From assembly GCA_021776615.1 (NCBI GenBank), contig JAJFFO010000025.1, forward strand, positions 1-57,899: a stretch of DNA of 57,899 bases, in the 5' to 3' direction. The translations under genes were made by a program, and so were the position numbers. The notes beneath the pieces were generated by a model that worked only from the letters and a program-made list of their open reading frames with translations, ran no database searches and was not told where the DNA came from. Of the stretch, positions 18,455 through 27,631 are shown one piece after another (the stretch's first letter is position 1; each line of letters opens with the position of its first letter). Origin of the DNA: Robiginitomaculum sp. (GTDB lineage Bacteria; Pseudomonadota; Alphaproteobacteria; Caulobacterales; Maricaulaceae).

Positions 18455-19639
18455 ATGGATACCGAATTTCATCGCATACGGCGTTTACCCCCTTATGTCT
18501 TTGAGACCGTCAACGCATTAAAGGCGAAATTACGCGGACAAGGTGTTGATATTATTGACTTTGGCTTTGGCAACCCAGATATGGATACGCCGCCGCACAT
18601 TATTGAAAAACTGATCGAAACCGCACGCAAACCGCGCACTAATGGCTATTCTTCCTCTCGCGGTATTCCCGGCCTTCGCGCGGCGCAAGCGCGCTATTAT
18701 CAGCGCCGCTTTGGGGTGAAGCTGGACCCGGATACGCAAATCATCGCCACTTTGGGCTCCAAAGAAGGCTTTGCTAATTTGGCGCAAGCGATCTCCGCCC
18801 CCGGCGATGTCATCCTCACGCCTAACCCGTCTTATCCAATTCACCCCTTTGGTTTTCTCATTGCCGGTGCCAGTATTCGCCATATTGAGGCGCTGGATGC
18901 GGAAAGCTATTTGCGTTCCATTGATGCCGCGGCACGGCATTCGGTGCCCAGCCCTCTGGCGGTGGTGACCTGTTTTCCCTCCAACCCGACGGCGCAGACC
19001 TGCGATCTGAACTTTTACAAAGAAATTATCGCCTTGGCGCGGCGCTATGAAATGTTTGTGCTTTCCGATTTGGCCTATGCCGAGATTTATTTTGGCGACC
19101 CGCCGCCATCGGTTTTGCAAGTTGACGGGGCTATGGACATTTGCGTGGAAATGACCTCGCTTTCCAAAACCTATGCCATGGCCGGATGGCGCATGGGTTT
19201 TGCCGTGGGCGCGCCGCGCCTGATCGGGGCGCTGACGCGGGTCAAATCCTATCTGGATTATGGTGCCTATACGCCCATTCAAGTCGCCGCCTGTGCTGCT
19301 TTGGACGGGCCGCAGGATTGTGTGGCGCAAATGCGCGACACATACCGGGCGCGCCGCGACGTTATGGTCGAAAGCTTTGGCCGCGCAGGCTGGGATATTC
19401 CGCCGCCTGACGCCTCAATGTTCGCTTGGGCACCCTTGCCGCCAAAATTTGCCGCTCTTGGTTCGCTTGAGTTTTCAAAACGGTTGATGCAAGAGGCCGG
19501 TATTGCAGTTTCACCCGGTGCCGGTTTTGGCGAATATGGCGAAGGTTTTGTGCGATTGGGTTTGGTTGAGAATGAGCAACGCATTCGTCAGGCCGCCCGG
19601 GCCATTAAAACATTTCTCGAAACATCCAACCCGCATTAG
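18455..19639 (+). CDS. alaC: AlaC-like PLP aminotransferase (class I/II)
   Basis: 394 residues, fold type I. It transfers an amino group to pyruvate or a related keto acid using pyridoxal phosphate. The conserved N-terminus HRIRRLPPYVFETVNALK is typical of the AlaC group of glutamate-pyruvate aminotransferases. PLP-binding Lys lies in SLSKTYAMAGWRMGF; other signatures are FGFGNPDMDTPPHI, YSSSRGIPGLRAA, PNPSYPIHPFG and CFPSNPTAQT. LL-diaminopimelate aminotransferase is a close relative, but the N-terminal pattern favours AlaC. Clustered with glpX downstream (30 bp), perhaps cotranscribed. Confidence 0.8.
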   Translation: MDTEFHRIRRLPPYVFETVNALKAKLRGQGVDIIDFGFGNPDMDTPPHIIEKLIETARKPRTNGYSSSRGIPGLRAAQARYYQRRFGVKLDPDTQIIATLGSKEGFANLAQAISAPGDVILTPNPSYPIHPFGFLIAGASIRHIEALDAESYLRSIDAAARHSVPSPLAVVTCFPSNPTAQTCDLNFYKEIIALARRYEMFVLSDLAYAEIYFGDPPPSVLQVDGAMDICVEMTSLSKTYAMAGWRMGFAVGAPRLIGALTRVKSYLDYGAYTPIQVAACAALDGPQDCVAQMRDTYRARRDVMVESFGRAGWDIPPPDASMFAWAPLPPKFAALGSLEFSKRLMQEAGIAVSPGAGFGEYGEGFVRLGLVENEQRIRQAARAIKTFLETSNPH

Positions 19640-19668
19640 GGACAATTCAAATTCAGTTGGGAAGTATT

Positions 19669-20631
19669 ATGAGCAAAACACCAAACACGATCGAGCGTAG
19701 CATGGTCTTCGCCGCCGCCAATGTGGCCGAGCGGGCCGCGATTGCCGCCTATGACTGGATTGGTCGCGGCGATAAGGAAGCCGCAGACCAGGCGGCGGTG
19801 GACGCCATGCGCAATGCGCTAAATGCCCTACCCATGCGCGGGCGCATCGTGATTGGCGAAGGCGAACGCGATGAAGCACCAATGCTGTATATTGGCGAAG
19901 AAGTCGGTAATGGCGAAGGCCCGCAAATCGACATTGCGCTGGACCCGCTCGAAGGCACCACGCCGACCGCCAAAGGCATGACCAATTCGCTGGCCGTATT
20001 GGCCATGGCCCCGCGCGGTGGCCTATTGCACGCACCGGACACGTATATGCAAAAAATTGCCGTGGGCCCGGGCTTGCCACAAGGTGTGGTCGATCTGGAC
20101 ACCTCGATTGAGGACAATCTGAACGCTTTGGCCAAAGCCAAAGGGGTGGCGGTGCGCGATCTGACGGTGTGCGTGCTGGAACGGCCGCGCCATGAGGACG
20201 TGGTGGCGCGCATTCGCGACGCCGGGGCGCGTATTTTCTTTATTACTGACGGCGATGTTGCCGGGGTTATCAGCACCACCGATCCCCATACCGGCATTGA
20301 CCTTTATGTTGGTGCTGGCGGCGCGCCCGAGGGTGTTTTGGCGGCGGCGGCCTTGCGCTGCGTCGGCGGGCAAATGCAGGGCCGGTTGATTTTTCGCAAT
20401 GATGATGAGCGCGCCCGCGCAACCCGCACCGGGATTACCGATTTTGATCGTAAATATGATCTGCACGATTTGGCCGGCGGCGAGGATATTGTCTTTACCG
20501 CCACCGGCGTAACATCGGGCTATCTGGTCGATGGGGTGAAGAAGAAAAACGGCACCGCCCAAACCCACACCTTATTGCTAAGCACCATGGAAGACGCGTG
20601 GCGGCGCATGCGTGGCCGGTTCACAGTGTGA
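19669..20631 (+). CDS. glpX: class II fructose-1,6-bisphosphatase (GlpX type)
   Basis: 320 residues, usual GlpX length. Hydrolyses fructose 1,6-bisphosphate in gluconeogenesis, or sedoheptulose bisphosphate in some lineages, using metal ions. Signatures are IGEGERDEAPMLYIGEEVG (about residues 55-75) and DIALDPLEGTTPTAKG (about 84-99), which hold the metal-binding acids, and VGAGGAPEGVLAAAALRC. ATG 19669 has GGGAAG 6 bases upstream. Its stop overlaps the recJ start (GTGA at 20628-20631), so the two are translationally coupled. Confidence 0.95.
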   Translation: MSKTPNTIERSMVFAAANVAERAAIAAYDWIGRGDKEAADQAAVDAMRNALNALPMRGRIVIGEGERDEAPMLYIGEEVGNGEGPQIDIALDPLEGTTPTAKGMTNSLAVLAMAPRGGLLHAPDTYMQKIAVGPGLPQGVVDLDTSIEDNLNALAKAKGVAVRDLTVCVLERPRHEDVVARIRDAGARIFFITDGDVAGVISTTDPHTGIDLYVGAGGAPEGVLAAAALRCVGGQMQGRLIFRNDDERARATRTGITDFDRKYDLHDLAGGEDIVFTATGVTSGYLVDGVKKKNGTAQTHTLLLSTMEDAWRRMRGRFTV

Positions 20632-22475
20632 GTGAAGCGCCAGATAAAGCGTCTGGGCCAGCCGCGGGCGTTGCTGGGGAAGCTCCGCCATTTTTAGGGG
20701 TGAGCCGCTCGTTAAGCGGTAAAGCGTGGCGTAGCAACACCCATGACCCGGCCAAGGTCCGGCGCTTATGCCAACAACTTGGCATTCCCGTGAGCCTTGG
20801 CGAAATTTTGGCATCGCGCGGCGTGGAGGCCGCCGATGGCGAAGCCTTCCTGCACCCAACTTTACGCAAATTCTTCCCCGACCCCTCCAGTTTCAAGGAT
20901 ATGGATAAGGCCGCCGGATTGATTTTGGATGCGGTTGCGGCCAAACGCAAAATCAGCATTTTTGCAGACTATGATGTGGACGGCGCCACCTCGTCGGCCA
21001 TGTTGCGCCGTTGGTTTCGCGCTATGAGTCTGGAAGCCGGTCTTTATGTGCCGGACCGCATTCGCGAAGGCTATGGGCCGACCATTGCCGCTTTCAAAAC
21101 CTTGCACGAGCAAGGCAATGAACTGGTCATCACGGTTGATTGCGGCGCGGTCTCGGCGGAGCCTCTGATTGCCGCCGATAAAATGGGCCTGCCGGTTATT
21201 GTGCTCGACCACCATTTGATGCCCCCAGATGCCCCCCTGCCGCCCACAGCGGCCTTGGTGAACCCCAATCGACCCGATGACACCTCCGGCCAAGGCCTGC
21301 TGGCGGCAGCGGGTGTGGTGTTCGTGTTGCTGGCGGCGCTTAACCGTGAAGGCCGCGCGCGCGGGATTTTTTCTGAAACGCGGCCGGAGCCGGATATTAT
21401 TGCCTTGGCTGATCTCGCCGCCCTTGGTACCGTATGCGATGTAGCGTCACTGAAAGACTTTAACCGGGCATTGGTGGCGCAGGGCCTCAAAGTCATGTCA
21501 CGCACCCAAAATCCGGGCATACTGGCGTTGGCCGAAGCCGCCAGTGCGCAGCCGCCCTTTGGCACCTATCATGCGGGATTTGTGCTGGGTCCGCGCATAA
21601 ACGCCGGCGGGCGCGTCGGCGACGCCGCCCTTGGCGCACAGCTTTTGGCCAGTGATAATCCGGCAGAGTGCGCGATGATTGCCGCCAAGCTCGATCGCTT
21701 TAATGCCGAACGCCGCGACATAGAGCAAGAAGTACAAAATGCCGCCCTTGACGCCGCTGAGGCCCTTGGGCCGGATCAGCCGGTCATTGTGGTGGCCGGT
21801 GTCGGTTGGCACCCCGGCGTCATCGGCATTGTCTCCGGACGGCTCAAAGAGCGCTTTGGCGTGCCGTGCATTGTTATCGGGATTGATCCACACACCAGCG
21901 ATGGCAAAGGCTCCGGGCGTTCCATAACCGGGGTCAATTTGGGCGAAGCCATTGGCGCGGCGGCCCGGGCCGGTGTCATTGAAAATGGCGGCGGCCACGC
22001 CATGGCTGGCGGACTTTCCTTGCGCGCTGATCAGGTGGACGGATTTCGAACGTTTTTACTGGCCAGTATTGGCGTTCAGGCGCGCGCGGCAGCGACTGGA
22101 CGGGGATTGAGAATTGATGCGCTAATGAGCGCGCGCGGTGCCGACCGCGCCTTTGTTGACGAATTACAACACGCAGGCCCCTTCGGCATGGGTAATCCGG
22201 AACCGCTTTTTGCCTTTGGCAATATGCGCGTGCAATGGGCGCAAAAGCTAAAAGGCGGGCATGTGCGGTGCACGTTGGAAGACATAAATGGCGGCGCCAC
22301 GTTAAACGCCATCGCCTTTCGCGCCGAGGACAATGGATTTGCGCAAACCTTGCTGGCCAGTGACGGCCAAGCCCTGCACGTGGCCGGAAAGCTCAAGGCC
22401 GATGATTTTCGCGGGCGAAACAGCGTCGATTTGCGCATTGAAGACGTTGCCTTGGCCCAAGGTGTCGCAGAGTAG
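20628..22475 (+). CDS. recJ: single-stranded-DNA-specific exonuclease RecJ
   Basis: About 615 residues. 5' to 3' ssDNA exonuclease of recombination and mismatch repair, DHH superfamily, Mn/Mg dependent. Motifs in order: FADYDVDGATSSAM (about 112), VDCGAVS, VLDHHLMP (about 192), LAALGTVCDVA, LGPRINAGGRVGDA, VGWHPGVIGIVSGRLKERF, then the DHHA1 GGGHAMAGG. The sequence after that is the OB-like C-terminal domain. GTG 20628 overlaps the glpX stop by 4 bases; the in-frame reading farther upstream lies wholly inside glpX and is rejected. Confidence 0.96.
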   Translation: MSEAPDKASGPAAGVAGEAPPFLGVSRSLSGKAWRSNTHDPAKVRRLCQQLGIPVSLGEILASRGVEAADGEAFLHPTLRKFFPDPSSFKDMDKAAGLILDAVAAKRKISIFADYDVDGATSSAMLRRWFRAMSLEAGLYVPDRIREGYGPTIAAFKTLHEQGNELVITVDCGAVSAEPLIAADKMGLPVIVLDHHLMPPDAPLPPTAALVNPNRPDDTSGQGLLAAAGVVFVLLAALNREGRARGIFSETRPEPDIIALADLAALGTVCDVASLKDFNRALVAQGLKVMSRTQNPGILALAEAASAQPPFGTYHAGFVLGPRINAGGRVGDAALGAQLLASDNPAECAMIAAKLDRFNAERRDIEQEVQNAALDAAEALGPDQPVIVVAGVGWHPGVIGIVSGRLKERFGVPCIVIGIDPHTSDGKGSGRSITGVNLGEAIGAAARAGVIENGGGHAMAGGLSLRADQVDGFRTFLLASIGVQARAAATGRGLRIDALMSARGADRAFVDELQHAGPFGMGNPEPLFAFGNMRVQWAQKLKGGHVRCTLEDINGGATLNAIAFRAEDNGFAQTLLASDGQALHVAGKLKADDFRGRNSVDLRIEDVALAQGVAE

Positions 22476-22569
22476 GGCAAAATGGCCGGGTGAAAAAAAT
22501 CACCAAAAGCGTGCAGCTGGGTCTTGCGAAACTTTGCTGCCGCCGATATAGCTCGCGCCTCAAACGTGT

Positions 22570-22644
22570 GGGCCCTTCGTCTATCGGTTAGGACGCCAGG
22601 TTTTCAACCTGGAAAGAGGGGTTCGATTCCCCTAGGGCCTACCA
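22570..22644 (+). tRNA. tRNA-Glu (UUC)
   Basis: 75 bases folding as a cloverleaf: acceptor GGGCCCT pairs with AGGGCCT (G1-U72 wobble), D arm TCTATCGGTTAGGA, anticodon stem CCAGG/CCTGG with loop TTTTCAA (anticodon TTC), T arm AGGGG-TTCGATT-CCCCT, discriminator A, and encoded CCA at 22642-22644. It is followed immediately by two copies of the dispersed hairpin repeat. Confidence 0.95.
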
Positions 22645-22649
22645 TTTTG

Positions 22650-22727
22650 TTTGTCTCGCGGCGCGAAGAAAGCGCCTCCGACGGGGCGGCGAACGATCGC
22701 CGGGGTGCGGTCGCACCCTGTGGGTGG
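22650..22727 (+). repeat. dispersed hairpin repeat, copy B
   Basis: TTTGTCTCGCGGCGCGAAGA then AAGCGCCTCCGACGGGGCGG. Hairpins: GGCGC/GCGCC around GAAGAAA; GGCGA-ACGA-TCGCC; GGGTGCG-GT-CGCACCC. It starts 6 bases after the tRNA-Glu CCA and could serve as its 3' processing or termination signal. Confidence 0.8.
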
Positions 22728-22761
22728 GTCCAAAAGCTAGACTGGTACTTGCTTCATTTTG

Positions 22762-22835
22762 TTTGTCTCGCGGCGCGAAAAAGCGCCTCCGACGGGGCGG
22801 CGAATGGTCGCCTACGCGCGGTCGCGCTTTGGGGG
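22762..22835 (+). repeat. dispersed hairpin repeat, copy C
   Basis: Same start as copy B; one A fewer in the first loop. Its second hairpin is GGCGA-ATGG-TCGCC and its third GCGCG-GT-CGCGC, so the arms differ from copy B while pairing is kept. The preceding CTTCATTTTG is repeated again near 22862, followed by a truncated TTTTGTCTCGTGA start of a further copy. Confidence 0.8.
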
Positions 22836-22882
22836 TGCCAAGTATGGAAAGCCCCCTATTTACTTCATTTGTTTTGTCTCGT

Positions 22883-22915
22883 GATTTACCGGCTTCACTT
22901 CTGAAGTGGTAAATC
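22883..22915. repeat. hairpin after repeat copy C
   Basis: GATTTAC ... GTAAATC arms enclose a second stem CACTT-CTG-AAGTG, with a 6-base bulge. It lies between the repeats and the 3' end of the minus-strand lipoprotein gene. No T-run on either strand, so its role as a terminator is doubtful. Confidence 0.4.
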
Positions 22916-22935
22916 AGCGCTCCACGAATCGCTGG

Positions 22936-23421
22936 CTAATCGGCAGTGCCTCCCGCGGTCATGGCTTGGTGCTGCGCCAACGTGTCCAAGTGCTGTTGAA
23001 AGGCGACGAGCTTGCCGTCTTTGAGCGTCCAAAGGTGAACCACTTGCGGGTTCATTGATTTGCCGGTCGCGGCTGATATTGCTTCATAACGGCCAAACAT
23101 GGCAATTTGATCGCCGTCAACCAGATAGCGCTCGGGCTTGACTTCAAATGATGTCCAATCTTGCGAGATCCTGCCCATCACACCATTCATGACCGCATCG
23201 ATGCCGACATAGGGATTAGCAATGGCATAGACATTACTCTCCGCCTCATTCCATATTATATCCGGCGCCAAGGCGGCGGTGAACCCTTCAATATTGCCCG
23301 AAGCAAAGTCTGCGTAGACCTGTTTGACAACGGCATGATTGCGCTCGCCCACATCAGTTGCATCCGTGTTGGTGCACGCCGTTAAACCGATTAGCCCCAT
23401 TGATAATAATAAATTTCGCAT
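22936..23421 (-). CDS. SnoaL/NTF2-like lipoprotein
   Basis: About 161 residues. Lipoprotein signal MRNLLLSMGLIGLTAC gives a lipid-modified Cys at about 16. The mature part fits the NTF2/SnoaL cone fold (VVKQVYADFASGNIEGFTAALAPDIIWNEA; YLVDGDQIAMFGRYEAISAATG; VVHLWTLKDGKLVAFQQHLDT). Members of this fold are isomerases, hydrolases or ligand binders; activity here is unknown. GGGGAG precedes ATG 23421, so the longer reading to 23544 is rejected. Membrane anchored in the periplasm. Confidence 0.75.
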   Translation of the reverse strand: MRNLLLSMGLIGLTACTNTDATDVGERNHAVVKQVYADFASGNIEGFTAALAPDIIWNEAESNVYAIANPYVGIDAVMNGVMGRISQDWTSFEVKPERYLVDGDQIAMFGRYEAISAATGKSMNPQVVHLWTLKDGKLVAFQQHLDTLAQHQAMTAGGTAD

Positions 23422-23562
23422 TGCTCCCCCTTTTATGGTGAAACGAAAGCCCACCCCCCTGGGTACGGCGTGTTCACTTTTCTCGCACGAAGAATGCCGA
23501 CATAAGGGTGGCGGAGTCAAATACACCAACACCCAAAACCGCACAGTCTATGTCCATGGGAA

Positions 23563-23650
23563 GCGACGTGATGCTGCATACCTCAATCCTGCGGCAGACC
23601 GGGCGTAGTGCAGCTTTGGAAAGTGACAAAGCGGTATGCACGGCCTTGCA
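23563..23650 (+). pseudogene. fragment of a cold-shock-domain gene
   Basis: This stretch matches the first cold-shock domain of the gene at 25497 (positions 25591-25678) at roughly 85 percent by eye, including GACGTGATGCTGCA, GCTTTGGAA, GACAAAG and GGTATGCACGGC. It has no start, and the frame is not continued on either side. It is a duplicated relic of the local cold-shock gene in the same orientation about 2 kb upstream. Confidence 0.8.
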
Positions 23651-23730
23651 AAAATAACGCTTAAGTGGACACTTTACCGGGCACGGGGCATGATCTGCAC
23701 GAAAATGGTCACGGCGAACGGGAAATTAGT

Positions 23731-24264
23731 ATGGTTGCAGCGGATGGGGACAAATTACCGCCAAACTTGCAAACTCGGCATTGCCGTGAATGCGGCAATG
23801 ACAATATGGCCTCGGCAAAGCGCAAACTTAGCGGCTTTAACACCGAAAGTGTGTTCACCTGCCCCGATTGCGCCCATGAAGTTTCACTGGCCTCAGAGGG
23901 CGCAGGCGGCGTTTATCTGGCGTCAGCGATTATCGCCACCACCGCTATCGGCCTGATAATGTGGGTGGGTAAAGGGTTTTCCAAGACCGAGCTTATCGTG
24001 CTGGTTTTTCTGTTTGCCGTGTTCGCATCACCGATGTTGATTGATGCCCTCAAGCGCCGCCCCTATCCGGTAACGGGAATGCGCGAACCAAGTGCTGAGG
24101 AAAAGGCCGCCTGGCCTTCCGGCCCGTCGGACCCGATCCAAAAAGGCATTTCGTGGATGGATGGCTTTGGCTTTGTAAAAGGTTTTTTTGGCCTGTTTAT
24201 TTTTATCGCCCTCTGGTTTGCGTTTTGGGCGATTGTCGGCCTGATCAAGGAAAGCTTTTTTTAG
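23731..24264 (+). CDS. zinc-ribbon membrane protein, function unknown
   Basis: About 177 residues. A two-CxxC zinc ribbon (HCRECGN and FTCPDC, about residues 16-46) is followed by two close hydrophobic helices (YLASAIIATTAIGLIMWVG; LIVLVFLFAVFASPMLIDAL) and a third near the C-terminus (GFFGLFIFIALWFAFWAIVG). Short proteins of this layout are predicted inner-membrane proteins with a cytoplasmic zinc knuckle; no family is recognised. ATG 23731 is preferred; the longer reading from 23665 starts in the intergenic relic zone. Confidence 0.6.
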   Translation: MVAADGDKLPPNLQTRHCRECGNDNMASAKRKLSGFNTESVFTCPDCAHEVSLASEGAGGVYLASAIIATTAIGLIMWVGKGFSKTELIVLVFLFAVFASPMLIDALKRRPYPVTGMREPSAEEKAAWPSGPSDPIQKGISWMDGFGFVKGFFGLFIFIALWFAFWAIVGLIKESFF

Positions 24265-24353
24265 CCGCGCCGCCCTTCTTGGTCCCCGTGCATAATTACC
24301 TTATTTCGTGTATGGTCAAGTTTCTGGGACGGGACAGCAGACGGGGCACGATT

Positions 24354-25163
24354 ATGAAAACAATAGCGGTTTCAATCGCCATTGCGGCGTTGAGTTATGG
24401 TGCAAGCACCAACATAGCCACGGCCCAAGCGACGGATTTTCGCACTTGTGTCGCCAAAAACGAACAATTTGGCGGTGCAAGTGCCGCCTGCGCCGCGCAG
24501 ATATGTAATTGGGAGGTATGCAAGGATGAGATCATCTACAGCACCGGCACAACTTCCAGGCATACGTCCGCGAGCTATCGCAAGGATGTCGGGGCTAGCG
24601 GCTCGGCACTGGCGACCTGCAAACCCAAAGAACAAGTCATGAAGCAATGCCAAGCCGCCAATGCGGCGGCGCCGGGCACACCAACAAATAGTACTGAATC
24701 CGCGCCAAAAGCGCCGCCATGGTGCAAAACCGGATCGGACGCTGATTTGATCCATTTGCGGGTTAAAATGGACGCGATCAAGACTGAGAGACGGGACATA
24801 TTAAAAAAGAAAAAAACCCTGGAAGCTCAATTGCAGAGGCATCAAGCAGCCATTAATGCCGTGGCCGACCCGATAAAAACAATGCTGACCGAATACCGTG
24901 CTGATATGGCAGCAAAGAATGCGGGCAATTTGGATTCTGAAAGTTTGAATGCGAAATGGGTCAATAGCGGCCGCTTACGAAGGGGCAATGAAATGATTGC
25001 CGCCTCAAACGAACAAAAACAGCAGGCGAGCAAAATCCGCAACGAGATCAACAATTTGTACAATGTCTATTACAAACCGCTCGACGACAAATATACCCAT
25101 GTTGGCCGCGATATGCTTGAGCGCGACCGTGACTGTGCCGGTGCCTTGATCGCGCTTAAATAG
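24354..25163 (+). CDS. exported coiled-coil protein, function unknown
   Basis: About 269 residues. Signal peptide MKTIAVSIAIAALSYG ... ATAQA (about 1-26). The N-terminal mature part has several cysteines (TCVAKN, SAACAAQICNWEVCKDE, ATCKPKEQ), suggesting disulfides in the periplasm. Residues about 145-250 are strongly helical and Lys/Glu rich (IKTERRDILKKKKTLEAQLQ; NEQKQQASKIRNEINN), probably a long coiled coil. It ends with another Cys. No known family. The longer frame upstream overlaps the previous gene and is not credible. Confidence 0.6.
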   Translation: MKTIAVSIAIAALSYGASTNIATAQATDFRTCVAKNEQFGGASAACAAQICNWEVCKDEIIYSTGTTSRHTSASYRKDVGASGSALATCKPKEQVMKQCQAANAAAPGTPTNSTESAPKAPPWCKTGSDADLIHLRVKMDAIKTERRDILKKKKTLEAQLQRHQAAINAVADPIKTMLTEYRADMAAKNAGNLDSESLNAKWVNSGRLRRGNEMIAASNEQKQQASKIRNEINNLYNVYYKPLDDKYTHVGRDMLERDRDCAGALIALK

Positions 25164-25496
25164 GCAGTAAATGGCCGCTGGGAAAAACCCCATCCTGCCA
25201 GCAAAAAGCCCCTCTATCGCCTGCCCTTATGCCTATGCACCGGCGTATGGAATGGCGTTACGCATCGCACCTTCATTGATGCGGTGAGGCCATAGCGCTT
25301 TCGGGAAGGTGCTTTTGCTAACCGAAGGGTTTTGGCCTTGCGAATCCCCAAAGCCGCACCATCTATATCTTTAAGAGACAAGTTTCGCTCGCCATATTGG
25401 TTTATTTTTTAAAAAACTCTCCAAAAGCGGGAAAAACTATGCTAGGTTTGGTCTCCAAAAGTAAATTTAGGTGTGCGTTGAGGTTGGAAAAGCAAA
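25164..25496 (+). promoter_or_regulatory. long leader of the cold-shock gene with a large stem-loop
   Basis: 333 bp without a gene. GCACCTTC (25267-25274) and GAAGGTGC (25305-25312) are perfect complements around a 30-base loop and are followed by TTTT. Cold-shock mRNAs often have long structured 5' leaders that change fold with temperature; placing this in the leader of the CSD gene is inferred from position only. Confidence 0.35.
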
Positions 25497-26051
25497 GTGT
25501 CTGAAGATGAAGCAGTTGAAGTTTCAGGCCATATCAAATGGTTTGATCCCGTCAAAGGGTACGGGTTTATAACGCCAGAAGCCGATGGCGGCGACGTGAT
25601 GCTGCACATCTCAACCTTGCGTCAAACCGGACGCAGCGCCGCTTTGGAAGGGGACAAAGTGGTATGCACGGCAGTGCGCAATGCGCGCGGTCTGCAGGCA
25701 TTGGAAATTTTGGACTTTGTCGACGACCATCCCAAGCCGATGGAGCTTTCTCCAAAAGAGATCGACAGTTACAACCTTGCCGTCGTTAAATGGTTCAACC
25801 GCGTCAAAGGCTATGGCTTCGTCAATATTGAAGGCGAAACCGGCGATATTTTTATCCACGCGGAGATTCTGCGCGAAGCGGCAATGGCAATTTTGGAGCC
25901 GGGCGAAAAAATATACATACAATGGGCGGCGGGGCCCAAGGGCCGCGTGGTCACTTTAGCGAGGCTGGCGCAGGACACCTCTTCAGCGGCTGGCCCAGCT
26001 TCTGACCCGGATTCCGCTCCAGCTTCTGATTCTGACTCTCCAGAAGATTGA
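25497..26051 (+). CDS. tandem cold-shock-domain protein
   Basis: 184 residues with two cold-shock domains, as in Caulobacter-type CspC/CspD. Domain 1 at about 8-72 ([25 protein letters not shown]) and domain 2 at about 92-158 ([26 protein letters not shown]) each carry RNP1- and RNP2-like motifs that bind single-stranded RNA/DNA. In domain 1 the usual FVH is MLH, a small departure. An acidic Ser/Asp-rich tail follows (about 165-184). Start is GTG 25497. A relic of the first domain lies at 23563. Confidence 0.9.
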   Translation: MSEDEAVEVSGHIKWFDPVKGYGFITPEADGGDVMLHISTLRQTGRSAALEGDKVVCTAVRNARGLQALEILDFVDDHPKPMELSPKEIDSYNLAVVKWFNRVKGYGFVNIEGETGDIFIHAEILREAAMAILEPGEKIYIQWAAGPKGRVVTLARLAQDTSSAAGPASDPDSAPASDSDSPED

Positions 26052-26080
26052 AAATAGGTTCAGTCGGGCTTGCTAAAGCT

Positions 26081-27631
26081 TTATTCCCACTCAATCGTGC
26101 CGGGCGGTTTAGAGGTAACGTCATATACCACCCGATTAATGCCCCGCACCTCATTGATGATACGCGTTGACATACGCCCCAATACTTTATGGTCAAACGG
26201 GTAATAGTCGGCGGTCATGCCATCGGTCGAGGTGACCGCCCGCAATGCCAAAACATACTCATACGTGCGCTCATCGCCCATCACCCCAACCGTGCGCACC
26301 GGCAACAGCACCGCAAAGGCTTGCCAGATATCATCATAAAGCCCGGCTTTTTTGATCTCATCGAGATAGATCGCATCGGCCTTTTGCAATATCGCCACGC
26401 GCTCCGGCGTAATCTCGCCAGGTATGCGAATAGCCAGACCCGGTCCCGGAAAGGGATGGCGCCCGACAAAATGCGGCGGCAGTCCAAGTTCGCGCCCCAA
26501 ATTACGCACTTCATCTTTAAAAAGCTCGCGCAGGGGCTCGACCAATTGCATATTCATACGCGCAGGCAAGCCGCCAACATTATGGTGCGATTTAATGGTC
26601 ACTGATGGCCCGCCATCAAAAGATACGCTTTCAATCACGTCCGGGTAAAGCGTGCCCTGCGCCAAAAACTCTGCCCCGCCCACCGCTTTGGCCTCGCGCT
26701 CAAACACGTCAATAAACAAGCCGCCAATGATCTTGCGTTTTTTCTCCGGGTCGGTAACGCCGGCTAATTTGCCCAAAAACTCGTCGCCAGCATCCACATG
26801 GACCAAGGGAATATTGTAATGGTCGCGAAACATGGTCACGACCTCATCGGCTTCTTGGGCACGCATCAGGCCGGTATCCACAAACACGCAGGTCAGTTGC
26901 TCGCCTATGGCCTCGTGCAGCAACACCGCCACTACCGAGCTATCAACGCCGCCGGAAAGACCGCATATCACCCGGCCCGCCCCGACCTGTTTGCGAATTT
27001 TGGCAATTTCTTTGTCTTTGAATGCGGCCATGGTCCAATCGCCGCCAAGACCGGCAATCTCATGGGTAAAATTACGCAAAATCTGCGCACCGCACGGTGT
27101 GTGCACTACTTCAGGGTGAAATTGCACCGCGTAGAACTGCCGCTTATTATCAGCAATCGCGGCGTAGGGGGCATTATCGGATTTGGCAATGACGACAAAG
27201 CCCTCTGGCAAAGCTTCGACCCGGTCGCCATGACTCATCCATACGGTTTCGTTAGGCGAAAGCCCGGCAAATAGCGGACTTGCCTCGATGATTTCTATTT
27301 CCGCGCGGCCAAATTCGCGACTATCCGATGCTGCCACCGCACCGCCAAGCTGTGCGCACATGGTTTGCTGGCCATAGCAAATGCCCAGAACCGGTACACC
27401 AAGGTCGAAAATCCGTTGCGGCGCCCGCGGGCTATCATCCCAATGTACTGATGCCGGGCCACCGGACAGAATGATGGCTTTGGGCGCATAGGCCGCCAAA
27501 AATGCGTCATCGATCCGGTTATAGGGGTGAATTTCGCAATACACGCCGCTTTCGCGCAACCGCCTTGCGATAAGCTGCGTAACCTGACTACCAAAATCGA
27601 CAATAAGAACGTGCTGTTGTGATGTACTCAC
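26081..27631 (-). CDS. guaA: GMP synthase (glutamine-hydrolysing)
   Basis: 516 residues, full length. Converts XMP to GMP with ATP and glutamine. The glutaminase domain has GICYGQQ (nucleophilic Cys about 84) and VQFHPEV (His). The ATP-pyrophosphatase domain has the PP-loop [10 protein letters not shown] (about 227). The C-terminal dimerisation domain ends [16 protein letters not shown]. Its start overlaps the rsmB stop by 4 bases; with guaB upstream it forms a guanine nucleotide operon with an rRNA methyltransferase between. Confidence 0.97.
   Translation of the reverse strand: MSTSQQHVLIVDFGSQVTQLIARRLRESGVYCEIHPYNRIDDAFLAAYAPKAIILSGGPASVHWDDSPRAPQRIFDLGVPVLGICYGQQTMCAQLGGAVAASDSREFGRAEIEIIEASPLFAGLSPNETVWMSHGDRVEALPEGFVVIAKSDNAPYAAIADNKRQFYAVQFHPEVVHTPCGAQILRNFTHEIAGLGGDWTMAAFKDKEIAKIRKQVGAGRVICGLSGGVDSSVVAVLLHEAIGEQLTCVFVDTGLMRAQEADEVVTMFRDHYNIPLVHVDAGDEFLGKLAGVTDPEKKRKIIGGLFIDVFEREAKAVGGAEFLAQGTLYPDVIESVSFDGGPSVTIKSHHNVGGLPARMNMQLVEPLRELFKDEVRNLGRELGLPPHFVGRHPFPGPGLAIRIPGEITPERVAILQKADAIYLDEIKKAGLYDDIWQAFAVLLPVRTVGVMGDERTYEYVLALRAVTSTDGMTADYYPFDHKVLGRMSTRIINEVRGINRVVYDVTSKPPGTIEWE

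Noticed and set aside
18530-19330. 266-codon minus-strand frame opposite the aminotransferase
   Set aside because: Shadow of the AlaC-like gene, with no domain and unlikely composition.
22570-22644. tRNA-Glu as an integration site of a genomic island
   Set aside because: No integrase gene nearby and no repeated tRNA 3' end was found in the window.
22570-22850. CRISPR-like array of repeats after tRNA-Glu
   Set aside because: Only two units of about 75 bp with internal hairpins and 35-bp spacing, no spacers of uniform size and no cas genes.
22524-22904. Plus-strand frame spanning tRNA-Glu and repeat copies
   Set aside because: Overlaps a clear tRNA gene and two structured repeats; the peptide is a translation of the repeat.
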